Source: an uncultured Pseudomonadota bacterium
GTDB lineage: Bacteria > Desulfobacterota > Binatia > Binatales > Binataceae
DNA length: 33,110 nt
Reading direction: 5' to 3'
Assembly (NCBI GenBank): GCA_937889395.1
Contig: CALAOW010000009.1
Span: 1 to 33,110, forward strand
Part shown: positions 25,832 through 33,110 of the stretch, piece by piece
How positions within the stretch are numbered: the stretch's first letter is position 1
Layout: each line of letters begins with the position of its first letter
The notes under the pieces: generated by a model
Seen by the model: the letters and a program-made list of their open reading frames with translations, nothing else
Databases searched by the model: none
Told to the model about the DNA's origin: nothing
Position numbers and translations under genes: made by a program

Positions 25832-26518
25832 GTGGCTGACAAAAAATCCAAATCGAAACTCCAGGCTGCGAATTTCGGAGCCGGCAGCGCCGAGTCCGAA
25901 CCTTCGCTCGGCCACTTGATTACGGAAACCCGCGAACGCAAAGGCATGACTCGCGAGCAAGTCGTCAACGAGACTCATTTGCCGGCGCATTACATCAAAA
26001 TGATCGAGACCGACCGCTACGATCTGATTTCGGATCGGCTCTACCTCGTGCCATTTCTTCGCCGCTACTCAACGTTCCTCGGTCTCGACGCCGAGGAAAT
26101 CGCCTCCCGTTTCGTCAGCGACGTTCAGCATACCGAGAACAACGTGGTGCGAATCTCGCAAGAGATCACGATGGTCGCGAAGCGGTCCGGCGCCGCCAGC
26201 CGAATCGCCTTCGCCGTGCTGATCGCCGCGGTGCTCATCTTGCTGGCAGATTTCGCGTGGCGCCGGTTAGTAGATCATGAAGCGCCCACTCCGGCTTCGG
26301 TCGCCTCGCCGGCCGCGATGGCGCCAGCGGCAGAGCCCAACGCCGTCGCCCCTAACGAAACGCTGCCGCCCGCGACAATCGTGACGAATCCCGAAGGCGC
26401 CGTGCCCCGGTCTTCGCCGGCCGCCGCCTCGAATGTTCAGCGACCTGCGAGTGCGCCGCCTGTAGCTCACCGCCCTGCCCCGTCGCGACCGATCCCGCGC
26501 GCGGCGACCGACCCGTAG
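25832..26518 (+). CDS. RodZ-like membrane HTH protein (short)
   Basis: A 228-residue protein starting at GTG 25832, with GGGAGAG upstream. Residues about 25-95 form a RodZ/HTH_25-type helix-turn-helix (GHLITETRERKGMTREQVVN, then AHYIKMIETDRYDLI and YLVPFLRRYSTFLGLD). A single membrane helix spans about 124-142. The remaining ~80 residues are Ala/Pro-rich and probably disordered in the periplasm. The folded DUF4115-type domain found at the C-terminus of many RodZ proteins is missing. RodZ links MreB to the elongasome. That role is likely but not certain for this reduced form, and no mre genes are nearby. Confidence 0.82.
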   Translation: MADKKSKSKLQAANFGAGSAESEPSLGHLITETRERKGMTREQVVNETHLPAHYIKMIETDRYDLISDRLYLVPFLRRYSTFLGLDAEEIASRFVSDVQHTENNVVRISQEITMVAKRSGAASRIAFAVLIAAVLILLADFAWRRLVDHEAPTPASVASPAAMAPAAEPNAVAPNETLPPATIVTNPEGAVPRSSPAAASNVQRPASAPPVAHRPAPSRPIPRAATDP

Positions 26519-26533
26519 GCACGGGTGGCCAGT
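26518..26533 (+). repeat. Short repeat GGCACGGGTGGCCAGT, copy A
   Basis: The 16-mer matches 27225-27240 at 15 of 16 positions. Both copies are followed by an A-rich stretch and then a GCGCGC motif. It begins on the last base of the RodZ-like gene's stop codon. The same-orientation copy lies 707 bp away, so the two roughly bracket the secreted-protein gene. Confidence 0.65.
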
Positions 26534-26579
26534 GTAAAGAAAAAGACGGAGATGGTGCGCGCCCTTTTTCCGCATCCTG

Positions 26580-27272
26580 CTAGTGCAGCACGGCGTTGGC
26601 GATCTCTTCCGCAACGAGCTCCTTGGCACGCCGCGCGTCATCGCCCGAGTGCACGACCGCGACCACCTTTAGCTCATCGGCGGCGCCCTCCAGCGACGCG
26701 CGGGCGACGATCACCGTGTCGTAAATCTGGTTCTTGGGGATATTGCCATATGGCGTCGGCGCGTTGACGCCGCGCGACGCCTGCTGACTCGCCTGGTAGG
26801 CTTTGAACTGTTCGGTAGCCGTATCGTCGGGATACAACGACCGGCGGCGAGCCTCCTGTGCGAACGGATCGATCGGTTGATCGCCGCTGTCGCCCAGCGG
26901 CGGCGGATCCGCGCCGGCCGCCTTCAGCAATTCAACCATCGAGGGATCGCCCGGGAACATCTGATTCAATGACACTCCCGGTGCAAGCAGTTGCTGACTC
27001 ACCGACACGGTGAGCGTCACCGAATTTTCCGGATCGGACGCAAGACCATGGCGCGCCGCTCTGAGATCTTCATTCAGCACGTTCTGCACAACGGGATCGG
27101 TGCAAATCGCAACCACCGCGGCGTTTGCGGGCGCCACCAGCTTGCCCGCCATCTTGATGTCGGCTGCGTGCGCAAATCCGCAAATGGCTACTACCATGGC
27201 TATCGCGGCGATCGCGCGCCCGTTGGCACGGGAGGCCAGTATTAAAAAAGGAAAACAGGGCGCGCTGTACAA
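26580..27272 (-). CDS. Secreted protein of unknown function
   Basis: A frame of up to 230 residues. I do not recognise the family. The N-terminus is signal-like (ANGRAIAAIAMVVAICGFAHA, then ADIKMAG), with likely cleavage after AHA. The start is uncertain. ATG 27197 leaves too short a hydrophobic segment, while TTG 27272 is preceded by GGTGAGGG, but that purine run belongs to a repeat element. The mature part has APANAAVVAICTDPVVQ and a SVTLTVSVSQQLL strand. A Pro/Asp-rich middle follows (PPPLGDSGDQPIDPFAQEARRR). The C-terminus reads IYDTVIVARASLEGAADELKVVAVVHSGDDARRAKELVAEEIANAVLH. The alternating mature strands look like a small periplasmic lipoprotein-type domain, but there is no lipobox. 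It converges with the RodZ-like gene. Confidence 0.65.
   Translation of the reverse strand: MYSAPCFPFLILASRANGRAIAAIAMVVAICGFAHAADIKMAGKLVAPANAAVVAICTDPVVQNVLNEDLRAARHGLASDPENSVTLTVSVSQQLLAPGVSLNQMFPGDPSMVELLKAAGADPPPLGDSGDQPIDPFAQEARRRSLYPDDTATEQFKAYQASQQASRGVNAPTPYGNIPKNQIYDTVIVARASLEGAADELKVVAVVHSGDDARRAKELVAEEIANAVLH
27225..27240 (+). repeat. Short repeat GGCACGGGAGGCCAGT, copy B
   Basis: Matches copy A (26518-26533) with one mismatch, in the same orientation. It is followed by ATTAAAAAAGG, similar to the CAGTATTAAGG at 95-105. Copy B lies inside the 5' end of the secreted-protein frame, so it either contributes part of the signal peptide or shows that the real start is downstream. Confidence 0.6.
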
Positions 27273-27288
27273 GGACCCTCACCTTCAT

Positions 27289-27309
27289 CCTCTCCCTTGC
27301 AGGGAGAGG
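27289..27309. repeat. Perfect hairpin, 'CCTCTCCC...GGGAGAGG' family, copy 2
   Basis: Nine-base arms CCTCTCCCT (27289-27297) and AGGGAGAGG (27301-27309) pair around a TGC loop. They sit next to CCCTCACC (27275-27282). The family resemblance to 207-232 is clear. It lies in the gap after purE (-), so it could also serve as a transcript end for purE, although no U-run follows directly. Confidence 0.75.
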
Positions 27310-27347
27310 AAACAAAAGCCTCGATCACGTTATGCAAAGCTCTCGTG

Positions 27348-27842
27348 CTAGGAAATCTTCTGCTGCAACAATTCATCCGCCCACGCAGCCCGCCATTTTA
27401 CCAGCCGTTCGCCGAGCTTCGCGTCGCCCAGCGCGATTATCTGCGCCGCAAACAGAGCCGCATTCGCCGCACCAGCTTTGCCAATCGCCATCGTCGCCAC
27501 CGGCACCCCCTTGGGCATTTGCACGATCGACAGCAGCGAATCGATTCCGTTGAGCGACGTCGTCGGCATCGGCACGCCGATAACCGGGATTATCGTCTTC
27601 GATGCGACCACGCCGGCAAGATGCGCCGCGCCGCCGGCGCCGGCGATTATCACGCGCAGGCCGCGGCCCGCGGCATTGGCGGCATATTCCAAAGTAATGT
27701 CGGGCGTGCGATGCGCCGACATAATCCGAACTTCATGCGACACTTTAAGTTCTTCCATGACCTCGGTCGCTGCCGACATGTATTCCCAGTCGCTCTTGCT
27801 ACCCATGATCACGCCGACAATCGGCGCCTTGCTGTCCGCCAT
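27348..27842 (-). CDS. purE: N5-carboxyaminoimidazole ribonucleotide mutase PurE
   Basis: A purine biosynthesis enzyme that moves the carboxyl group on the aminoimidazole ribotide ring. The 164 residues contain the phosphate-binding GVIMGSKSDW (10-19), the catalytic-loop IMSAHRTPD (40-48), IIAGAGGAAHLAGVVAS and PVIGVPMPTTSLNGIDSL. This is a class I PurE of normal length. The partner PurK, needed for the mutase route, is not in the window. A GAGGA Shine-Dalgarno lies 8-12 nt before ATG 27842. The gene is divergent from the MurF-family gene. Confidence 0.95.
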   Translation of the reverse strand: MADSKAPIVGVIMGSKSDWEYMSAATEVMEELKVSHEVRIMSAHRTPDITLEYAANAAGRGLRVIIAGAGGAAHLAGVVASKTIIPVIGVPMPTTSLNGIDSLLSIVQMPKGVPVATMAIGKAGAANAALFAAQIIALGDAKLGERLVKWRAAWADELLQQKIS

Positions 27843-27996
27843 CGTAGTTCCTCGTTCTTTCCTTATGTGTACATCATCTCACAATCGAGATAAGGGACGC
27901 AGCACCGTTGGAATCAGAAGGCTGATTCCAGCCCGCCGGCATGTCAAGTCGCAGCCGGTATGAGCGCCCTGGATAATTCGGCACAATGTATTCGCG
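27843..27996. promoter_or_regulatory. Divergent region between purE and murF
   Basis: A 154-bp spacer sits between outward-reading genes and should hold both promoters. No operator such as a PurR box, and no riboswitch-like structure, could be supported by eye. Confidence 0.3.
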
Positions 27997-29445
27997 ATGG
28001 CGACGCCGATTCCCAGCAATCAGTGCGAGTTCACGCTCGCCGAAGTTGTCGAGGCTACCGGCGGTACTCTCGCCCGCGCCGCTTCGACTGTCCCGGCCGG
28101 CGACGGCGTCCGCGGCGTCAGCATAGATACACGCTCGATCGGAGCGGGAGCGATATTCGTCGCACTGTGTGGCGCTGCGTCCGACGGCCATGACTACCTG
28201 ACACAAGCCGCCGCGCGAGGCGCTGCAGCCGCGATCGTCGCGACCGGCCGCCGTCATCCTGGTCTCGATTGCATCGAGGTCGCCGATACGCTGGCGGCTT
28301 TGGGCCGACTCGCGCGCCGCCATCTCGTGCGCACGCGCGCGGCCCGCCCGCTTCCGCTAATCGCAATCGGTGGAGCAGTCGGCAAGACCACCACCAAAGA
28401 ACTCACCGCCGCGGTCGCTCGCGCGCTGTTCGGATCCACGCTTTCAACCCCGGGTAATCTGAATAATCTGATCGGCGTACCTATGACGATTTTCACACTC
28501 ACCGGCGAGCATCGAGCGGCCGTACTGGAATGCGGCACCAACACGCGCGGCGAGATTCCAAAACTGGCGCGAATCGTCGAGCCAGACGTCGCAATGGTCC
28601 TCAACGTCGATCTCGAGCACAGCGAAGGTCTCGGCACGCTCGACGATATCGCCGACGAGGAAGCCGCGCTGTTCTCGACTGCCAGGCGCTATGCGGTCGC
28701 ATCGGCAGACGAACCGATGGTGCTGGCGCGGATTCCGAAACATCTGAGGCGAATCACCTTTGGCAAGTCGCCCGACGCTCAGGTGCGGCTCGTCAGTCGA
28801 AGCGTGGGCGTCCGCTCGCGCATCCGCGTCGAAATCGCGCGCGCCATGCTCGCCGCGGGTGTCGAACCCTTCATCGAAACTGAAATCGCGCTGCTGGGCG
28901 AGGCCGCGGCTCTCAACTGTACCGCCGCGATCGCCGGTGTCGCCGCGATGCACCCGCTGCCGCTTGAATCGCGCGAGCTTGCAGCGATCGCCGACGCGCT
29001 CGCGGTCGTCAAGCCGGTCGCGGGCCGGCTCGCCAACACCTCGATTCACGGCATCTTTGTGATCGACGACACTTACAACTCGAACCCTCGCTCGATTCGG
29101 GCCGCGCTCGCGGCCGCGCGCGAGGTAGCCGACGGTCTCGGCGCCCGTCTCGTGATCGCGCTGGGTGATATGCTCGAGTTGGGCGAGCTATCAGCCGCCG
29201 CGCATCAGGAGGCGATACGCGACGTGATGCTCTCGCATCCAGCCGCATTCGTCGCCGTCGGCCCAGAGATGAACTCCGCCTGCGCAGTCGTATCCCGCGA
29301 CGCGGATACCACCGATGTACTCGCCGCACCCGACAGTATCGCTGCGGCAAGAATAATTGCCGGACTGCTCCGGCCCGGCGACGTGTTGCTGGTCAAGGGT
29401 TCGCGCGGAATCGCAATGGAACGAGTTCTCGAGAGGCTCGGTTGA
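27997..29445 (+). CDS. murF: MurF-family UDP-MurNAc-tripeptide D-Ala-D-Ala ligase, divergent
   Basis: An ATP-dependent amide ligase of 482 residues with MurF domain order. The N-terminal domain has GVSIDTRSIGAGAIFVAL (40-57). The P-loop GGAVGKTTTKE (125-135) carries Ala where Ser is usual. GNLNNLIGVP and ECGTNTRGEIPKLARI (E178) follow, and DDTYNSNPRSI opens the C-terminal domain. Two metal/substrate residues are kept (E178, H208 in LNVDLEHSEGLG). In IADEEAALF the residue aligned with the carbamylated lysine of MurF is E222. The gene stands alone, without murE, mraY or murD. It may be the sole MurF or a paralogue acting on another substrate. Confidence 0.88.
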   Translation: MATPIPSNQCEFTLAEVVEATGGTLARAASTVPAGDGVRGVSIDTRSIGAGAIFVALCGAASDGHDYLTQAAARGAAAAIVATGRRHPGLDCIEVADTLAALGRLARRHLVRTRAARPLPLIAIGGAVGKTTTKELTAAVARALFGSTLSTPGNLNNLIGVPMTIFTLTGEHRAAVLECGTNTRGEIPKLARIVEPDVAMVLNVDLEHSEGLGTLDDIADEEAALFSTARRYAVASADEPMVLARIPKHLRRITFGKSPDAQVRLVSRSVGVRSRIRVEIARAMLAAGVEPFIETEIALLGEAAALNCTAAIAGVAAMHPLPLESRELAAIADALAVVKPVAGRLANTSIHGIFVIDDTYNSNPRSIRAALAAAREVADGLGARLVIALGDMLELGELSAAAHQEAIRDVMLSHPAAFVAVGPEMNSACAVVSRDADTTDVLAAPDSIAAARIIAGLLRPGDVLLVKGSRGIAMERVLERLG

Positions 29446-29473
29446 CGCTAACGGTGCGTGGGCGTCCGCATGG

Positions 29474-32005
29474 TTATTGCCCTATCGCCGTGATGTTGCA
29501 GGTTTCCGCGGTCATCGCGGCGTTGGCCGGGAGCGTCAGCACAGTCGCGGTTGCCGTCGGCTCATAAGTGCCGCACGACGCGAGGATGTTCGGCGCGGCG
29601 GAGAAATTCACGCCGCCAAGATTTGCGGTGCATCCGCCACCATTGAAGCAGACAGTTTGCGCAGTGCCGGTTTCCTGATACCCGGTCAAAAGGCAGTTTA
29701 CAACCTTGAAACTCCCCCCAGCCATTGGCTCGCTACAAGCCGCCGTGCCCGCTGTGCTGCCGGTAATTGGTATTTGAACGGTTGCAGAATCCCACGGAGC
29801 ACTTTGAGGGCAGGCATTGATCCCACCGATGCCATTTCCCGGATTCCCTGGGAGAACATTCAGGGGGATATTCTGCTGCCCACAGAACGTGCCTGTGGTG
29901 GTAATGGTCGGAGCGCCGCTCGCAAAGTACGTGCGCAAAATGCTCATGGCGCCGCTGCCATTGATAATCGCGCCTGCGCCTGACCAGCTATCAATAATAC
30001 TTGCCCAGGTGCCCCGGAAGATGATGTTTTCGGCACTTCCCCCATCTTGCCAGCGAGAATTGCTGACGCGCAGCACAAAACCCGTGCTCTCAACATCAAC
30101 TGCCAGGCCGCCCACGTGGGAGGACTGCATTCCCAGATCGGAGTTCGTAATGGAAATCCCGTTGTTACTACCAGAAAAGGTCGCAGCCGCATCAGCATAG
30201 AGAGTCGCAGGCCCGATCTCTACAGTAACTCCGGTCGCACTACTCTGATGGTCATAGCTGCCAGCCTCGAAGTCGAACATCCACACATTCGAGCTAGGAA
30301 TGCCACCAAGCAGATGGAACGAACCGCCGTGCAACTCTACCGCACCCTCGCCGACGCCTGTAAAGTTACCGCCGTAAATATCGTTTTGAAGCGCCTGCGA
30401 ATTTCCAACTAAGACTGCCGCGTTGGCGGCTGAGCCTTGCAGGACACGGATGACGTTCTCTGAGTTGTTCTGGTCGTAGGCCGCCGACGCCGTATAGCAA
30501 ATTCCGTAGTATGGTTGGCCGGTCGAGAAATTCAGGTTGCTGTCCTGATTCTCACCGACATAGGTGCCGCCGGCGCCGCCGATTGGGTTATTGACGTTGT
30601 GCTCAATCGCGCAGAGCGCACCATTAACGCTGTTGATATTGATTCCGTCGGTCGCCATCTGGAATGTGTTGACGCCCTTGATAACGCTCATTCCCTGCAT
30701 CATCGGCGTGGTCGCAATCGAGGTGTAGGAGCCGCCGGTTAGCTGAATGCCCGCCCATGTGTTGTTAGACGCTCCAGGTGCGCCGCCTGCTCCAACAGAC
30801 TGACTCGCCACGAAGGTCATATCGGGCGGGAGCGCGCAATGCGCACCAGTTGCGTAAGTTCCAGAAGCGAGGCAGGTGTTAATCGCAAAAGCGTCGTCGT
30901 GGTAGCTGGTTTGCGTGGTAACGCTGCTAGTCGCCGCGCCTGCCAACGTCAGCGTCGTCGTCCCGCCGCCTGCTGTGATTGTTGTGTAGAGCGCATCCGG
31001 CCCTGCGCTGGCTGGCGGCGAATTTAAGGCCGTGTACGGAGCGGCAAGCGTGATTGCCGTCGCACCGGTATCCCGGTAGTAAGCCGCTGGACTCGAATTG
31101 TTCGCGTTCTCTTCACTCGCCGGGATGATCGCAATCAGCCCTGTACCGACGCGGTAAATAAGCAGCGCGGTATCGCCGTTCGCAATCGGTATCGTGAGCA
31201 GGTTGTTGAGTGCTTGGGTCAATGTTGCAGCGTTGTTGACGCTGCCACTCGCAGAGCTTGCCGCTGTCCAGCCGCCCTTTCCGTCGAGCGCGGCGACTTT
31301 GTAGGTATATCCAGTCGCACAAGTACCGCTGCATCTTGCCGATGCGGTCGGTGCGGTCGGCGTCGAAATTGAAGGCGTCGGCCCTGCGCCCGGAACAGCG
31401 ATGCCTTCGCCGTTTGTCCAGTCGCCGGCCGCCGCGAGCGTCGCGGACATCGAGCCCGCTGAAATCGTGACGACGCCTGTGTTCTGTGAGCCGGAAATAA
31501 CGCCATAGCTCGCAGGGTTGCGCGCGCCGTTGACACTGAGATTGTTGATCTGGTCGCCGCCGGAAGTCGTGCTGCCGTTGATCGCGTGACCGCCCGTGAG
31601 CAGGTTCTCAGTGAGAGATACCGGCCACGCCGTTGCGGCGCCGGCGCAACTCCACAGGCCGCCCTCTCCAAATGCGAATGCGCCGCTGCCGCCGCTCACA
31701 CACGGCGTCGCGTTCCTGCAGTCCTTGCAGAACAACAGCATCCCGTCCTGCTCGGGCGGCAGATTGGCGAAGGCCGGACTGGCTATCGAAGGCGCGATCG
31801 GCTGGGCACCCGAAAATCGATCGTTGATCGCCTCGCGGAACTGCAATCCCGCGCCCACTCCGGTGAAGTTGGGGATCGGCTGATAAGCTCCGGGCGGTGG
31901 CAGATTCTGCGCCAGCGCCTCCTCACTCGCGACGAGCAGGATCATCGCGGCGAACGTTACGCCTCGAAGCGTTCGTGAAATCTTCCGTCTCAAATTTATC
32001 ACCAT
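29474..32005 (-). CDS. Sec-signal-bearing, tail-spike-like beta-helix protein
   Basis: An 843-residue protein, Gly/Ala/Ser/Thr/Asn-rich. Residues 1-33 form a clear Sec signal: basic RRKISRTLR, hydrophobic GVTFAAMILLVA, then EALA before QN. The N-terminal third has a Cys-containing segment (LFCKDCRNATPC). A central part (about 230-340) has fibronectin-like or linker strands. From about 400 to 720 there are repeated short strands with Asn/Gly turns (GINTFQ-type, LQNDIYGGNF, GISITNSDLGM, VLRVSNSRWQDGG) that suggest a right-handed parallel beta-helix, as in tail spikes and pectate lyases. The two upstream genes are phage-tail-like. Tail spikes do not normally carry Sec signals, so it could instead be a surface polysaccharide-binding or -degrading protein. 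No catalytic residues can be named. Confidence 0.75.
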   Translation of the reverse strand: MVINLRRKISRTLRGVTFAAMILLVASEEALAQNLPPPGAYQPIPNFTGVGAGLQFREAINDRFSGAQPIAPSIASPAFANLPPEQDGMLLFCKDCRNATPCVSGGSGAFAFGEGGLWSCAGAATAWPVSLTENLLTGGHAINGSTTSGGDQINNLSVNGARNPASYGVISGSQNTGVVTISAGSMSATLAAAGDWTNGEGIAVPGAGPTPSISTPTAPTASARCSGTCATGYTYKVAALDGKGGWTAASSASGSVNNAATLTQALNNLLTIPIANGDTALLIYRVGTGLIAIIPASEENANNSSPAAYYRDTGATAITLAAPYTALNSPPASAGPDALYTTITAGGGTTTLTLAGAATSSVTTQTSYHDDAFAINTCLASGTYATGAHCALPPDMTFVASQSVGAGGAPGASNNTWAGIQLTGGSYTSIATTPMMQGMSVIKGVNTFQMATDGININSVNGALCAIEHNVNNPIGGAGGTYVGENQDSNLNFSTGQPYYGICYTASAAYDQNNSENVIRVLQGSAANAAVLVGNSQALQNDIYGGNFTGVGEGAVELHGGSFHLLGGIPSSNVWMFDFEAGSYDHQSSATGVTVEIGPATLYADAAATFSGSNNGISITNSDLGMQSSHVGGLAVDVESTGFVLRVSNSRWQDGGSAENIIFRGTWASIIDSWSGAGAIINGSGAMSILRTYFASGAPTITTTGTFCGQQNIPLNVLPGNPGNGIGGINACPQSAPWDSATVQIPITGSTAGTAACSEPMAGGSFKVVNCLLTGYQETGTAQTVCFNGGGCTANLGGVNFSAAPNILASCGTYEPTATATVLTLPANAAMTAETCNITAIGQ

Positions 32006-32035
32006 TGCACCAATCGCCCGCTTTCGTCGATAACC

Positions 32036-32608
32036 TCAGAACCCGATCGCGAGCCAGTAAAAGCCGCGCGTGTGATTGGGCGCGTCGAGGATCTGGTTGT
32101 TCCAGACCCAAAACTGCGAGGCGGTAGGGATGTAGCTGGCGCTGACCATCACAACGTCATCACCGGCCGCGTCATGACCCGGGCCTTCAGGAGTCAGCGT
32201 CACCGGCATAAAAATCTGGCACGCGTTGGGAAAAGTGATCGGAAAACTATACGGCCCATAAAGCCCTTCGCTCTCTCCGGCACCGCCCCAATCCGTAAAG
32301 CCCCACTGGATGATGTACTGGATCAGCCCCTTATTTATGTCCGCGACGGGGATCTTCAGATAGCCGTTCTGCGCCATCAGCCCGGTGAACAGCGCCTGGA
32401 AGGCCTGCAACACGCCGATATTCGAGATATTTACGTCCTGGCGCTGTTTCAGAAACGTGGTGCGATTAGCCAGTTGCTGATGCGGTTGATTGGAAATACC
32501 TGTCCCGCTGAAACTTGCGCCGCTGGCAGCGCCTTCGACCGGATCGGTTGCTTGAATTTGGTACACCTCATTGGAGGTGAACTCGGCTGCGTCGATTAGT
32601 GTAGCCAT
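32036..32608 (-). CDS. Phage tail-fibre-like protein with gp53-like C-terminal domain
   Basis: A 190-residue protein. The C-terminal half reads YIIQWGFTDWGG, then SFPITFPNACQIFMPVTL and ends FYWLAIGF. This is the pattern of the tail-fibre gp53-like C-terminal domain (QWG, FP-x-AFPNAC, W-x-A-x-G-Y/F). The N-terminal half has QPHQQLANRTTFLKQRQD, like the attachment region of short tail fibres. GAGGTAG precedes the ATG by 5-11 nt. It is 8 nt after the upstream gene and 30 nt before the beta-helix gene, so the three are probably one transcript. Its host-binding role is inferred from the family. Confidence 0.85.
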   Translation of the reverse strand: MATLIDAAEFTSNEVYQIQATDPVEGAASGASFSGTGISNQPHQQLANRTTFLKQRQDVNISNIGVLQAFQALFTGLMAQNGYLKIPVADINKGLIQYIIQWGFTDWGGAGESEGLYGPYSFPITFPNACQIFMPVTLTPEGPGHDAAGDDVVMVSASYIPTASQFWVWNNQILDAPNHTRGFYWLAIGF

Positions 32609-32616
32609 TGACTACC

Positions 32617-33102
32617 TCAGAAGGTAAGCGTCCACGTACCGCTGATACTCATTCCCGCGCCGAAGACTATTGGTGCTATCGTCTTGCGCGCGAGCATCGG
32701 AGTCGGCGCGGTCGTTCCGGGCAGTCCCGCGCTGGCATGGTTGGCGAATATCGCCAGCTCTTGAATGGTTATCCCCCGCGCGCCAGTGTCCGCCGTCGTC
32801 AGCGCCCAGTTGAAGGTCACGCTGCCGTTGCCGTCCTCGCTGTGACTGTCGAGCGCTTTGTAATATGCGGGGGCGGTCAGCGCGCTGTCGGTCACCGTCG
32901 GTGCGTTCGATCCCGAGCCGAATCCCACCGCAGCCGCGAATTCGCCGCTTGTATCGCCTCCGAGCAGCGCCGCAAGGGCAGGCAGCCCGGCGTTCACGAA
33001 AAGATTGCGACCCTCATATTTCCACACGATACGACCTTGCTGGACAAGACCCGTGGCGCCTGGATTGTTAATCGCGTTCTGCCCCGGGACTCCGTTGCTC
33101 AC
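32617..33102 (-). CDS. Phage tail/baseplate-like structural protein (5' end uncertain)
   Basis: At least 161 residues in the visible frame, starting at GTG 33102. No stop codon occurs between there and the window edge, so the true start may lie outside. The features are those of phage structural proteins of the 'FxxxGL...ALGTGxxAPxxxDxALxxP' type: NLFVNAGLPALAALL, AVGFGSGSNAPTVTDSALTAP, YKALD, SVTFNWALT, GITIQELAIFA, MLARKTIAPIVFGAG and a closing TWTLTF. It precedes the tail-fibre gene by 8 nt. Conserved order and orientation support a phage or prophage tail module. No capsid, portal or integrase gene is visible here. Confidence 0.7.
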   Translation of the reverse strand: MSNGVPGQNAINNPGATGLVQQGRIVWKYEGRNLFVNAGLPALAALLGGDTSGEFAAAVGFGSGSNAPTVTDSALTAPAYYKALDSHSEDGNGSVTFNWALTTADTGARGITIQELAIFANHASAGLPGTTAPTPMLARKTIAPIVFGAGMSISGTWTLTF

Positions 33103-33110
33103 GTATTCGG

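Overview
The window looks like a contig from a GC-rich, Gram-negative, probably soil or sediment bacterium of deltaproteobacterial (Desulfobacterota/Myxococcota/Binatota-like) character. This is inferred from gene content: Ara4N lipid A genes imply an LPS outer membrane, and tilS, ftsH and folP sit beside a CdaA/CdaR/GlmM set. No rRNA or tRNA gene was seen, so the taxon cannot be fixed from this piece. Most of the window is housekeeping DNA. The two ends are accessory.

Layout. 1-663 has no convincing gene and holds several repeat-like hairpin elements. 664-1539 (-) is a more A/T-rich orphan gene with possible PIN-like features. 1599-9129 (-) is a tight operon in the order tilS, ftsH, folP, cdaA, cdaR, glmM. 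It links tRNA-Ile decoding, membrane proteolysis, folate synthesis, c-di-AMP synthesis and the first committed peptidoglycan precursor steps. Divergent from it are leuS (9281-11722) and a crotonase-family gene (11827-12597). A GalT/HIT-like nucleotidyltransferase faces them (12610-13653, -). A class V aminotransferase, serA and purA follow on the + strand (13886-18015).

18023-23794 is a - strand run. Read 5' to 3' it holds arnC, the ArnA formyltransferase half, the ArnA decarboxylase half, arnD, a serine beta-lactamase-fold hydrolase, and a hicB-hicA toxin-antitoxin pair. arnT (23942-25675) is divergent from arnC. Together the arn genes should formylate UDP-Ara4N, load it on undecaprenyl phosphate, deformylate it and transfer it to lipid A. 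ArnA is split into two genes, and no arnB aminotransferase or ArnE/F flippase is present. After arnT come a RodZ-like membrane HTH protein, a secreted protein of unknown function, purE (-) and a divergent MurF-family ligase (+). 29474-33102 (-) is a block of phage-tail-like genes: a Sec-signal-bearing beta-helix-like protein, a tail-fibre C-terminal-domain protein, and a phage structural-like protein whose 5' end may lie beyond the window.

The most interesting points are the split Ara4N pathway lacking ArnB, a MurF in which the normally carbamylated lysine appears to be glutamate, a PurA with three unusual active-site residues, a hairpin placed between hicB and hicA, a tail-spike-like protein with a signal peptide, and at least two families of short repeats. 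I found no clear evidence of a wholly new multi-gene system. The phage-tail-like block running off the right edge is the best candidate for one and cannot be judged from this window alone.
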